Shown one piece after another: positions 37,449 to 49,401 of a DNA stretch of 64,000 nucleotides. The position numbers were made by a program, and so were the translations under genes. The notes under the pieces were generated by a model. It was not told the origin of the DNA. It saw only the letters and a program-made list of their open reading frames with translations, and did not search any database. Location of the stretch: contig JAYKAV010003440.1 in assembly GCA_035582835.1 (NCBI GenBank), forward strand, positions 50,301 to 114,300, written 5' to 3'. Position 1 is the first letter of the stretch. Each line of letters starts with the position of its first letter. This DNA is from Phoebastria nigripes (Eukaryota; Chordata; Aves; Procellariiformes; Diomedeidae).

Positions 37449-40120
37449 AATAAAAGCTCAAGCACAACACNATGTTAAGCTGCAAGGCCATGCAATGAAT
37501 GAATGGTCTGACAAATGAAGACATTCATATCCCCTGGTGTTTAGCACAGCATAGGAATCTATAGAAAATTAGGGAATAGTTCCAAGTTCAGACAAGAATT
37601 TTCTCATGCAGCATCTTTGCAATTGAGGCAAGGAGTGAAAACAGCATAAATAGAAATTTCTGTTCTCACTCATTAATTCCTTTTCTCTGGTGACAGATTG
37701 GCAGTGATGACTAATCTTTGCACTTACCATCGCTTGCAACTGGTCAAAAAGGTGAAAAGACAGTTCAGGGTTACACAGCAAGCTTACTTTTGCATCACTT
37801 ACTAATGGAAAAACGCAACTACATCCATTATATTTAGAATATTAATAGTTACCGAAATCATTGTGTCTAAGTCTGCATTTAATTGCACCAGCTTTACACC
37901 AACATAACATGCTCAATTTCAGTAAACTTAAACTGGTAAGAAACTATGAGAGTCAGGCTTTGTAACCTTTTATGTGCAGCGAACCGAATTCTCTCAGGAA
38001 ATGGAAAAGTGTTTAATATACATATAAAGGTTATGATTCTTTTTGATAGTAAATGCTAAAGATTAATCGCAAAATAGACAACGTACATAAAGAATAGTCA
38101 ATTGTAGACCAACAGAGAAACAAATTAATTAATGCCCATCTTTCCAACAAGAGTCTATATGCCAATAGGAGACACTGAATAGCTACGTAGTTCTGTTAAG
38201 ATACTTAAAGCAGGATGACAGGGGTTTTAAAATCTAATTTACCTATTTGGGTTTCTGCCAGCATCTATTAAACTGTCCTGTCAGACAAGATTTCTGAAGA
38301 GAATGATCTGTTCATGTGACATTCCATGAAGATACTGAGTTTAGAAGGCAGCTCTGACAGTAAAAACCTTCTCTAACACAGCTCAGCTCTTCGTACCCTA
38401 TAAGATAATCTTTGATTATTAGAAAATAACTTAAGACTTTGAAGTCTGCCTTAGAAACATTTATATTCATTTCAGCTCACAGTCACTGATGTTACNTTCC
38501 AGGCTTAGCATCTAAAATCTTCGCTGGATTTGAGTACAAACATTTGTGTAACTTCTTCTGAGTATTCCCATCTCTGTAAAACCCTTCTTTCAGAAGCCCT
38601 GTCAACAAGTTGGTGATGGAAAACACACTGTAAAACAGGGCGCTAAGTCAACAGGTTCTTACTGGTTTCTAGAGAAGTGGATAAGCACAACCTATTAGAA
38701 TGAACTGATTATTTTACCCCAGCTGGAGAAAGAACTTTTATGACTGACTTCAAAATGAGGGCAGAAAGTCTTGAGATAAAGCAGCGAAGAGGTCTGCTTT
38801 CCAACAATAAACCCGAATTTTTCTATTCTTTGGTCTTGGCATCTTTTAAAACACTTACTGCTGTGTTTTTTTCCGAAGACCTGAGCAATTTTGATAGGGA
38901 ACAAAACAGCTGTAATTTTCCAGAAGGCACTGTTAACTAATGATCAGTCTTCTTGGATTAACCTATTTACTCGGCTGACCCTTCAACAACAAAGTAGTCA
39001 ATAAAGTTATTTTTATCTCTCTGTTACACACAGCATTAATCTGGGGGGATTAATATTTTTTAGAAAAGAAAAAAAAAGCATTTAAATCTTGCATGCTTCA
39101 TTGAAATGTTTTGATTCTGAAGCACAGTGTTTCAAGAAAGATATTTTGATATGCTGATCTCCTAGCAGCCAGAAGGCAGCAGAGGTACACACTTGAGATC
39201 AGAGACCAGGTGACAACACAAAGTCTGAGAAATCCTCTCAAGCCATTTGCTCAATTACACTCACAGTTCTGAGTTTACAAATCTGTGATAGATGTAGTCC
39301 TCTCCAAAGGCTCTCACTCAGCCCCGCTTTTGAGACGGATGCAAAAAGAAAATATGAAGCTTTCTAGGGTCACATGGATAACTATGTAGAAGGTGGATCT
39401 GAACTGCACTGATGCTGATGCAATGCTAATAAGCAGATACCTGGAGCAATATACAAACCCCTCTTTAACAATACAATAACCGCTGCTTTATTTGCCTCCA
39501 GAAGTAGCAGATGAAGTACATATTAGAAGAGAAGAATTCAGAGAACATACTTGGTTTTTTACTTAAAAAACGTTTTGCCTATGACATTTCCTCCATGTAT
39601 CTCTATTCTTTAATAATGCTGAAATTATGATATATTGCTTATTTATTCCATGATTAATTTCCATAGCCATATGCTTTCTAGGTCTATATGCAGCTTGTGT
39701 TGTTCAACTTCATTTATAATACATAAATTTACTAATAAGTACAAGAGTTCTATTCAGACAGTAGTAAAATTCAAAGCCATATATTATCACACTTGGATTA
39801 CTGACATTATCACTTCACATCATCCTTCTTCCTCTAAATTTCATAACACAATAAACATCATGTATTATCCATCAGCATAAAAACCCCAGCTGGTTTAGCT
39901 AGGAAATTGACGTATGTGGATTTCAAGATACAAGATATATAGCTTTGTCCAAAACCAATTATTAGTAAAATGATTTCCAAAATGAAGGCGTACCATTTGT
40001 AATCAAATTGACTGAAATGTTAACATGGTACCATTCCAAAGACTTAAGTCAACACCAGAAGATACAAAAGGAAACATTGCTTCCTTTTTAAGGACAAGAC
40101 ACACATCTGCCGTTAAATAC

Positions 40121-40220
40121 GTTTGGTTTGTTTGGTTTTTTGTTTTGTTTTGGTTTTTTGTTTGTTTGTTTTGTGTTTTTGTTTTTGTTTTTGTTTGGTT
40201 TGGGGTGGTTTTTTTTTTTG
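40121..40220 (+). repeat. G/T-rich (GTTTT)n-like tract
   Basis: Same composition as the tract at 28235: irregular GTTTT, GGTTTTTT and GTTT units ending in a T11 run. The overlapping Phe/Val/Cys-rich ORFs are not genes. Confidence 0.9.
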
Positions 40221-40973
40221 GACCCTTGGAGTGTGGTTAGAGAATATGATAATAGCAATGTTAAAGATGTCTTTTTTCCTAGTATTTATAAACATCTTCA
40301 GAGGCAAACCAAATCATCATATAACACACCTTGGCCATGAGACACCAACTAAATTAATTTCAGAAAAAAAGTTTAGAATCTGCTTGGGTATTATTTGTTT
40401 CAGGAGCACAGACTTCTGAAGCACTAGTTCCTATTACACTGTCTATTAATCTTGAGGCCAAGAGAAAAAGCTTATCTCTTTCAAAGATCCTTAAAGGGTG
40501 AAGACTAGTGTTTAGCATGCAGCCGGTACCTTCAGATTTCCATCATTTACTCTGGTCAGTTCACATGTAGACTAAAGCTGGAATATTTTGTGGGTAGGTT
40601 GTTATATCCATTTTTGGTTTGTAATAAGTGGTAAAGCATTGCCAGAGTTTTAAATGCATGCTTTCCCAAATGTGCAATTCTGTATCAACAAATCGTAGGT
40701 ATGTACACAGTGGAACTCATCACCACAAGATATTGTAGAGGTAAGTATAAACAGGCTCAGAAGTGGAATACACCAATTATTGGAATATTCATGAAGATAA
40801 TTAAATCAGCCCAGACACATTCTCCACTTCAGGAAGTCACACCACCAATGACTGACTTTTCTGGGGAAGGTATACCAAAATAGAAAAAATTACTTTGTAC
40901 TTGCTTTGTAACTCATACACTTTCCCTAAGCAGGAGCCACGTCAGGTAGGGATATCAGGCTGACAGAGGACAT

Positions 40974-41003
40974 TTCTTATGTTATGTTTTCTTATGTTAT
41001 GTT
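40974..41003 (+). repeat. Short tandem duplication (about 15 bp)
   Basis: The unit tcttatgttatgtt occurs twice within 30 bp. Confidence 0.75.
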
Positions 41004-43204
41004 CTCATAGTAAAAGATGGACACGTTTTTCTGGTCAATAAGAACTTCTTGACAGAAGACTTAAGCAGACGATCATTCTGGATGAGCAAATGTCTGTGCA
41101 TGTCACCATGACAAGTTTACGGTAACAACATTTCAACAATAACAGTACTATGCTATAGCCATGACCTTATCATCATATGAGAGTTTTACCTGAATAAACA
41201 TCAGACATGGCTTCTTTTGCTAAAGGGGACTTGTTCCTGTCAAACATACTAAGCAACACACTTAAATATGTTCTTTATATTAAATAAAGGGAGTTTTAAT
41301 GTGCTTAAAGATAAGGCTGTGTTTCTACATTCTTCTGGAGCGAAAGCAGAATGCTAGAAACCTCACTGTATCAAGCTTCTCTCTCTCGTGAGAAATAAAA
41401 TTAGTTCGATCATTAATATGACAAAGTCTGGCATGAAAAACATAGGTTTTCCCAAAATTAAATAATGTACTCTAAGTTTTATTCTGCTTGTTTGCTGAAC
41501 AGAAAAAGGGAGAAATAGGACATTTAAGCTATTCTTCCCCTGTTACCACTGCTATCACTAAGCATTGAACAATTCTGCACTTTTGGTAGGTCAGAAGCAA
41601 TTCTTATTTTCTGAATCTGTATGCCTTGAAACGACTTCATTTTCAAAGAAAATAAAGCACTTTGAGTGGGAACGTCAGATTTAGTCTTTGCAACGTTCAA
41701 TGAATCTCTACAGCACTCACGTCAAAATTCATCCCAGTCAGGTCTACTTGCAAACAATACAAATCAATAAATTATCATTTTCATAAAAATTTCATTTAAA
41801 AATGCAAAGTATATTTGCGAGACCCACTTTACACTTGCAAAGGGCACAAGTTTCCAGAAGAAAATACATGCAAAAATGTGCAGATGAAAACAAAACACTA
41901 CAGGCATTTTCAAACAAATTATATTGTATATACAATGTTGCACACAAAATAAATTTCTGGGCATGATAGCCTCACATGCATTTTTTTAAATGCTAAGATC
42001 TCAACCTCTTGTAATTAGCTAATTTCTGATGAATTGTATTACACTGAAAAGGAACAAAATGTAAATTAAATACTCTGTAGTGAAAATTTCTGTACTTTTA
42101 TCACACTCTCTATCACCCTTCCAACCCCATTTTGTTGGCTAGCGCAAAAGCCATCTTTTAAAGATGCTCCCCTTAATGCCAAGCGTGAAGCATTGTGTAA
42201 ATATGATACTTACACTACTTCTTAGATCTTTCAAAACAAGAGGATATATACACAGTTTTGAATGGGATTGATGCTACATACACTTCTTATGCAGAAAAAG
42301 GAGGCTAGGTCACAATTTTCCTAATGCATTCCAAATGTCTTCCCTGTATGTCATTTTTATGGTTCACGTACAGCACCTTACACCAGAGACAACTTGCATT
42401 GCCAGGCACAGCAAGAGCCCATAAAGCCTGCAGAAGCTTCAACATTTAGCTGATATTGGAAACAGCAGATCCAACGTATTGCACATTTACGTGATCAACT
42501 GCATTGCTAACAGAATCTGAAATTAAGATGGCATACATGGTTATTGAGAGACAGCAATGTCTACAGCAGTCAGATGCACAGAACTAATTAATTTCTAATC
42601 TGTCATAAAGATTTCTTAAACCTGGTATCCAAGAATTGCCTGAACTAGCAGATTCGGACTTGCCTTTTTCTCTTATACGCTGTAATATGATAAACAGGAA
42701 TGGGACATGGTCAGGTGGTTAAGCGGATTAAATGTTATCGTTTTTCCTCTGAGATCACAGTAGAAGGCCTGACTGAAATGAGTTGTCAGTTGAGTTCCCC
42801 AATGGACATTTTATATCATAAAGCCATCACATAGAACTGAATACTGATATAAAAGGCAATATAGTCAGTTCCCACTCTAGGGAAAACCAAGATTGACTTA
42901 GAAGTGAAAAATATGCTTCTTTCTTATTGAAAGGGTGGTCCCTCTAGGTCACCTCAAGGTCACATCTGAAGCTGCATGGTAAGAATTCTTATGACGCCTG
43001 CATAATAACTTACAGTGGAAAAACATAAATAACAGGTTCGACTGTCAGTGCAGGCACTCCTCCAACCTTCACAAATGCAAATACTCTGTCCTCCATCTAA
43101 AATATTACCTGTATCTAGACATAATTGTGCACTGTATTGACAAATCTCAGCCAATACACATACTACGATTATTTACAATTACAAGGCTATCCTCAGCAAC
43201 AACG

Positions 43205-43254
43205 TGGGTTTTTTTGTTTGGTTGGTTGTTTTTTTTGTTTGTTTGTTTGTTTTT
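43205..43254 (+). repeat. G/T-rich (GTTT)n tract
   Basis: Fifty bases of GTTT and GGTT units and T runs without A or C. Confidence 0.85.
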
Positions 43255-43527
43255 AATCTGATGAAGAACCTGATTTTTAGAGAAATTTGAAGTGTAAAAG
43301 TGATGTGAAATTTGGAACTATTAATGAAAAATGTTACTAGTTATTATATGGCATCCTAAGCCAATTTAGGAAAGTAGCCCCCACCATTTTTAACTTAAGG
43401 TTCCAGTGACTGTGATCATACGACTTTTGTTTTCTCTCCCAATGAACATCAGGAAGCTCAGGAATCTTTTTGTATGCGACATCCTAGATCGACCATTTGT
43501 ATCAAAAAGCACCAAAACCAAAGCTTT

Positions 43528-43613
43528 AAAAAAAAAAAGAAAAAAAAAAAAAAAAAAAAAAAAAAGAAAAAAAAAGAAAAAAAAAGAAAAAAAAAGAAAA
43601 AAAAAAGAAAAAA
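43528..43613 (+). repeat. A-rich tract with periodic G
   Basis: Poly-A interrupted by single G. In the right half (about 43566-43606) the G recurs every 10-11 bases, giving an A9-10G repeat close to helical pitch. The Lys-rich and Phe-rich ORFs across it are artefacts. Confidence 0.9.
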
Positions 43614-44244
43614 TCAATCACCATGAATGATCACAACTCCAACTTGACATATAGAAAACTAATTGCTCTCAGAAAATTGCTTAGAATAAATTCAATACTA
43701 AAACAAAACAAACGCACAAGAAACCACACACAAAACCCAAACCCACTTAAAACTATAAGAAAATAGTAGGATAACATATAAATTGAAGCAAGTTACCATT
43801 TACTTAGAGCTAGATGTAGAGAAAACAGAAAAGATAAGTTTAACTTTGTTGAGCATGCTGCTGTCTGTGAACTAATCACTCAGACCTGAAGATGAAATTG
43901 AAATGCCTGAGTTCTCATATTGAAATGCACAATCTTTTCCTGTTAAGTGAAAATATGTTCATTGTGGAAGAATTGCCTTCTGCACAGAAGGTGAGTTTAA
44001 CGTTTTGGCAACTGAAACAAAATATTCCAAGTGGTTATTGCTGTACTTGCAAAGAAGGTGCCAATCATATTTGTAATGATGGACTCAGTGTTTTGCTTTT
44101 CAAATTCATGTGCAGGCATCAAGAGGCCCAAACACCTAAGACTTAAATTTTGACTTTGGTGACTACAGCTTCTTCAGCATTATGTAAAGAAAGAGAAAAT
44201 GAAAAAATATAAATGCTAAAAGCCACTACCACACCCCTCCCCTC

Positions 44245-44248
<4 letters not shown>

Positions 44249-44278
<30 letters not shown>
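44249..44278 (+). repeat. (GA)15 microsatellite
   Basis: Fifteen perfect GA units; a likely polymorphic marker. Confidence 0.95.
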
Positions 44279-44281
<3 letters not shown>

Positions 44282-45018
44282 CCCCAAACCCTCAGGACAA
44301 GCAGTTAAAGCAGTTATATATTTTATCCATCTATGTTCACAAAATCCAGCTACAGAAGATCTGAAAAGAGTGCATCAAATAACCCTAGGGAAAATAATAA
44401 AAAACTTCCATAGGCTATAAAGTATAAAAACCTAGTTCCACTGATGCCAGTGAAAAGGCTATCAGCATTCAGCAAGACCACATTTCTACTCAAAGTTGTG
44501 ATCACAATGCAAACCACAGGTGTATTTGAAAGGGCAGAATTCAGATTTTCATACATAAATCACAAGTGCTGATTTTGTGAAACAATTCTCACAGATGAGT
44601 CTCTAAAGCCATGCAGAACAAATGCAAATCAAACCAAGGTCTGGATCTGGCTATATTTCCTAAACTCTAGGACCAGCTTCAAAGCAATTTCTATTCAGGG
44701 AACCCACAGGGTTACTGAACCATTTTTTTCTTAACTGTGTTAACTTAGCTGCATTTTAAAGGACAGATGACAAAAAAAAGAGCCACAAGGCACGAAAATC
44801 ATTCTTCAGTGGAGTAATCTGTGACATTCTGGTTTATCAAATAAAACATTGATTCTAGGAACAGAACTATTTACTTCTGTAATCTCTTAAATAAAATTTT
44901 ACATAAATACTTTGTTCAACAATAATGACTTCTGATACCTTTCAAATCAGTTCACAGACATGTAAATAAACTGATTATTAAGAATTACTGTGAAACAAGA
45001 AAAAAAGACCTAAAAGAG

Positions 45019-45799
45019 CATAGAATCATAGAATCATTAAGGTTGGAAAAGACCTCTAAGATCGTCGAGTCCAACTGTCAACCCAACACCACCATGCCCA
45101 CTAAACCATGTCCCTAAGTGCCTCATCTACACGTCTTTTAAATACCTCCAGGGATGGTGACTCCACCACTTCCCTGGGCAGCCTGTTCCAATGCTTAACC
45201 ACTCTTGCAGTAAAGAAATTTTTCCTAATGTCCAATCTAAACCTCACCTGGCGCAACTTGAGGCCATTTCCTCTCGTCCTATCGCTAGTTGCTTGGCAGA
45301 AGAGACCAACACCCACCTCGCTGCAACCTCCTTTCAGGTAGTTGTAGAGGGCAATAAGGTCTCCCCTCAGCCTCCTCTTCTCCAGACTGAACAGTCCCAG
45401 TTCCCTCAGCTGCTCCTCGTAAGACTTGCTCTCCAGACCCTTCACCAGCTTTGTTGCCCTCCTCTGGATGTGCTCCAGCACCTCAATGTCCTTCTTGTAG
45501 TGAGGGGCCCAAAACTGAACACAGTATTCGAGGTGGGGCCTCACCAGCGCCGAGTACAGGGGCACGATCACCTCCCTACTCCTGCTGGCCACACTATTTC
45601 TGATACAGGCCAGGATGCCGTTGGCCTTCTTGGCCACCTGGGCACACTGCCGGCTCATATTCAGCCGGCTGTCAACCAGCACCCCCAGGTCCTTTTCCGC
45701 CAGGCAGCTTTCCAGCCACTCTTCCCCCAGCCTGTAGCGTTGCATGGGGTTGTTGTGGCCGAAGTGCAGGACCCAGCGCTTGGCCTTGTTGAATCTCAT
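45019..45799 (-). mobile_element. CR1 LINE, young, 5'-truncated, sense with NAALADL2
   Basis: This second young CR1 copy is in the same orientation and very close in sequence to the 9606-10571 copy, with no N calls. It is truncated further in: homology starts at the MRFNKAK block, just 3' of the RT catalytic region, and runs through [19 protein letters not shown] and [18 protein letters not shown] to the stop after EALRDMV at 45101. It ends in the same 3' tail (plus strand catagaatcatagaatcatt). The minus-strand ORF 45101-45925 continues about 125 bp past the CR1 boundary into unrelated flank, so its first ~40 residues are not CR1. There is no clear target-site duplication; both flanks share only a short AAAAG. 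Confidence 0.95.
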
Positions 45800-46719
45800 A
45801 AAAGCATAAAAAGGCCAGAAAATAGTCATAACTTCTTGTTGATAAAACAATAAACCAGTAACTACTACAGAACATGCCATACAATTCAAACCCACTACAG
45901 AATGAGGGGAGTACTTACAAAACACTTGTTGCCTGAAGAAAGAAGACCTTTTCCTCTGGTCACTATTACAGAAAATATAAAATATCCAGCATGTACAGTA
46001 CTGGTCTGTAATTATCCTTTGCAGAGTTCTTCACGTGGGCACTTCAGAAGATTAATGGCATGGGTTGCATTGCTTCACCTAGTCCGGTGGCTGACACTTT
46101 CAAAGAACCAAAAGGCAGACAGACCTGTTCTGGCAGGGTGAGATTTTACATATTTACTCCTCATCTCTACTCAAAGCTCCTGTATCTTCCATTTTCTTTT
46201 TCACTTTCTCAGCTATTGTTGAAATCCAACAGTATGTGCTGGAAACACATGAGATGAAAAAAGGCCCAGATAATTTGTCTGTCAGTGGCTCTTTTGTGAA
46301 GTCCAAGCTCAACTAATCTGAAGGGCCAGCACAAATAGCAGCTTAGGTAGAAAAAAAATGTCTGTATTCCCCTATATAAGCAGCGGAAAAAGTGCCAAGA
46401 CCATTTGCAGAAGTATGGCTAGTGCATCTGCAGAAAGAGCAAATTTAAAAGGTTTAGATTTTACGACGGAAAGACAAAGTGCGTCTTTCCTATTGCCCTG
46501 CACTCGAGTAGCTGATCAGCTGTGTGGATTTAGAGCTCTGAGGTACAAACTGAGGCAATGGATTTCTTTGCTCAGCTCTGCTTCAGAACAATTGCCTCAC
46601 AGCGAAGCCATTTCACTTGACTTTGCACCATTTATCAGGACAGAGCACTCAGACAGTAAATTGGATGATTGCATTTACTACTCATTTTTTAAGGGCTTGA
46701 TAAAATAGAGAATTATGCT

Positions 46720-47060
46720 TGGGCTTCACACCTCTAAAATCCGACAAGAGCTTCAGAAGACCCCAGAATGAAATTTTTATGAGTCAGCCATCCTCCATTT
46801 TTGAATGGAAGCCACTTACTGTCTCACCCAATTTAAGCCTATTGTACTAAAAGGAGGAGACCTGCTATAAAATGGTCAGCCCTTTCCCTCAGGAAATAGT
46901 GATTCATAATGGGAGCTGGACTAATTTTTCAAAGGACGCATTTAATATATGTAGTGAATGTGCAATTAAACACCCAATTGAGTATATGAATATTTAGAAT
47001 TATTTTCCCAAGAGAAAATTAAGCGTTCAGTGTTATTGAAGATAACAGGTCTATGTACCC
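46720..47060. other. Unique intronic segment, possible conserved non-coding element
   Basis: No ORF of note and no simple repeat. It contains TATAAAATGG, TAATTTTT, GCAATTAAAC and CCCAATTGAG words in complex context. It could be regulatory; no direct evidence. Confidence 0.15.
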
Positions 47061-49200
47061 AGTCAAATAGCTAAGAATTCAGCGTTTGATTCAGCAGTAG
47101 GACTTCAGGAACTTCTGTATCACTCCAGAAGAGAAAGAGAGAATGGGAACTAGAGCTGGGAATACAAGTATGTCTGCAAAACGGCAATGACTTCTCAAAA
47201 CATTAAGGGAAAATTCTGTGGCATCAGAAATGCAGAATAATCGATATCTACTTTTGCTCATTAACTTACATGTCCCCTCGTTTACTCTGCTAATAGCACA
47301 TTTCTCCTTCCATTCAATCAAATCCAGCGGTTTGTAATCGAAAAGGAAGTGAGTAATAACCAAAAGTCCTTTTACTGATGCAACCAAAATGTTAATTACT
47401 TCAGAATATTGACAAGTTGTGCTACAATTCCAGACATCAATTGCTTTTCTCCTACCCCACCCCTTACATATTCTTCTTACTGCTTACAAGAGCAAATTAC
47501 TTTCTCCCATTTATTCTGTATAAAGAAGGAATTCTCACCCTACTTTTATTTACTGCAGCGCACTTGACTAAAGGGATAAGAGAGCAAACTTTTGTCAACT
47601 ATTTCATATTCATCTGGACAGATACAGATTGGATTTATAAGTGCGCTGGCATTGTTTCACTTTTAGGTGGTACAGGTCACCGTACATCATCCTTCAAATG
47701 CTGGATTAAGTACGACGTAAATTGACATGCTCAGTTTAAATTATTCCGGATAGTAACAGCCTTCTAGGAACTGAACAATAGACCTCAGCGTGATTTGGTT
47801 CCAATCAGCAATACAAAACCACTCTTCTGACTTTTTTAGTCATCAACTATAGATTTCTCAAGTCAGTATCATTTCTCAATTTTCTTTCCCATAGTACCTC
47901 ACACAGAGGGAAAAAAATGTATCACAATCGGTACTTTCATTTTTTTAAAGCTATGTTTTAAACTAAGTTTACCAATAAAAACTTAAAATATGACTTCAGG
48001 ATGAAGCATTAAATGATAAATCTGTGCAGAGAGACTTGTTTTTTTAACTCAGGTACGTGTACTCAATGGGCTGGGGGTGGATTTCTTAGTCACCCCAACA
48101 CAGAACAGATTTATGGTATCGAGGCAGGGGGTCTCCAGGCTTCTCTAATTAGCTATTACGGCTTGTTCCTTCTGTTCAAAGGGACAAGAAAGCATTGTTA
48201 TCAGTCAAAGCAGGAGGAATATAACTGAGAAGTATGTCTACCAACCTCTTAAATGTGATACACTTTCAGATGAAGGGACACCCATGGTCTGTCTTCAAAA
48301 CAAACATAAATTTTCTCAGTAATCACTAAAGAGCAAAACAGCTTGTGCATCATTCCATGAATCATGAAATCAGGAAGAGGTAAATCGGTGACTAAAAGAA
48401 TCATTCAAAACACAGGATTGATGGCAGTATGAAACACCAATTACATAAACAGCTTTTTGGTACAGACTATTGCCCAGTAATGTTTTTGAAGGCCTTGGTA
48501 CAGAATTTTTTTACCTAGGAATTAGAGAAAGAAATTAAAAGGGAGCCTTCTTCGGACTGGATTATATCTAACAGATTAAAGAAGCTGTTTGTGGAGGGGG
48601 AAGGTTAAGAACACGAGTGAACTAAACCTAATTTTTGAGGGGGGGGGAAAAACAAAAAAAAGGATAAAGGATAGCAATAAAAGCAATTGACTTGAAGGAG
48701 GGAATCTCCTATAAACTCAGGGGAAACAAAGGCTAAGGAAAAAGGATCACAAAGCAACTAGTAGTTCACTGAAGACAAAGTAAGAACTAGCGTATTTTGT
48801 AGGAATATAATTTGGCTAAATAGTAAACTCTGCATCAACAAGTCTGATTGTTATCAATCAGTCTGAACTCAGCTTGGATTATTCAAGAGGAACTCTCAGG
48901 ATTTTGGGAATCGAGATGAGATTTTAAAAGGATGATAAATTAGAGAAAACCTGAGAAACAGGATGCTATTCAAGTGGATGTTACTAGACAATCCCTTCAG
49001 ATCCAGATCTCCAGGTCTAGTTTTATATGCTTCTGTAACTTTAATCCATACTACCTATACCTACGGCTCGAATTTTCAAGAAGGGCTTTGGGAGGGGATA
49101 CAATATCATTAAAAATCCCATAGCACTCACATGGGAAATGGGTATATAAAGACTTTAGGCGCCTTGGAAAAAATTCCATCCTACAAAAAACAAACAAACA

Positions 49201-49226
49201 CCGACCACCCCCACCCCCCCCCCTCC
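49201..49226 (+). repeat. C-rich tract
   Basis: ccgaccacccccacccccccccc-type sequence following a short (CAAA)n. It explains the glycine run in the antisense ORF. Confidence 0.8.
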
Positions 49227-49280
49227 TTAATAATGAAACATATATAAGGTGTTGAAGTTCCCTAAAAAACATTTTGTTCA

Positions 49281-49401
49281 AAATATATATATATTTATAC
49301 GCACACACTGTGTATATATATTTATATGTATATACATATACACACACATACANGTGTATATATAGGGAGGGAGGGAGGAAGGGATGGAAGGAGAGAGAGA
49401 G
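49281..49401 (+). repeat. Compound microsatellite (TA/CA/GGGA/GA)
   Basis: Successive (TA)n, CACACA, TGTGTA-TATA, TACACACACA, TATATA, GGGAGGGAGGGAGG and (GA)n blocks, with one N call inside. It gives the Tyr/Ile/Val-rich antisense ORF. Confidence 0.9.

Larger units (their letters stand above)
34070..45018. other. Intronic stretch without recognised genes
   Basis: AT-rich unique sequence with simple repeats only. A plus-strand ORF at 43892-44146 contains a donor-like CAGAAG-GTGAGT, but it has no acceptor I trust and no recognised similarity. Confidence 0.55.

Noticed and set aside
43390..43630. Poly-Phe and poly-Lys ORFs
   Set aside because: Translations of the A-rich repeat at 43528-43613.
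45800..45925. N-terminal extension of the minus-strand CR1 ORF
   Set aside because: The sequence past 45799 has no CR1 similarity; it is flanking intron that happens to be open.
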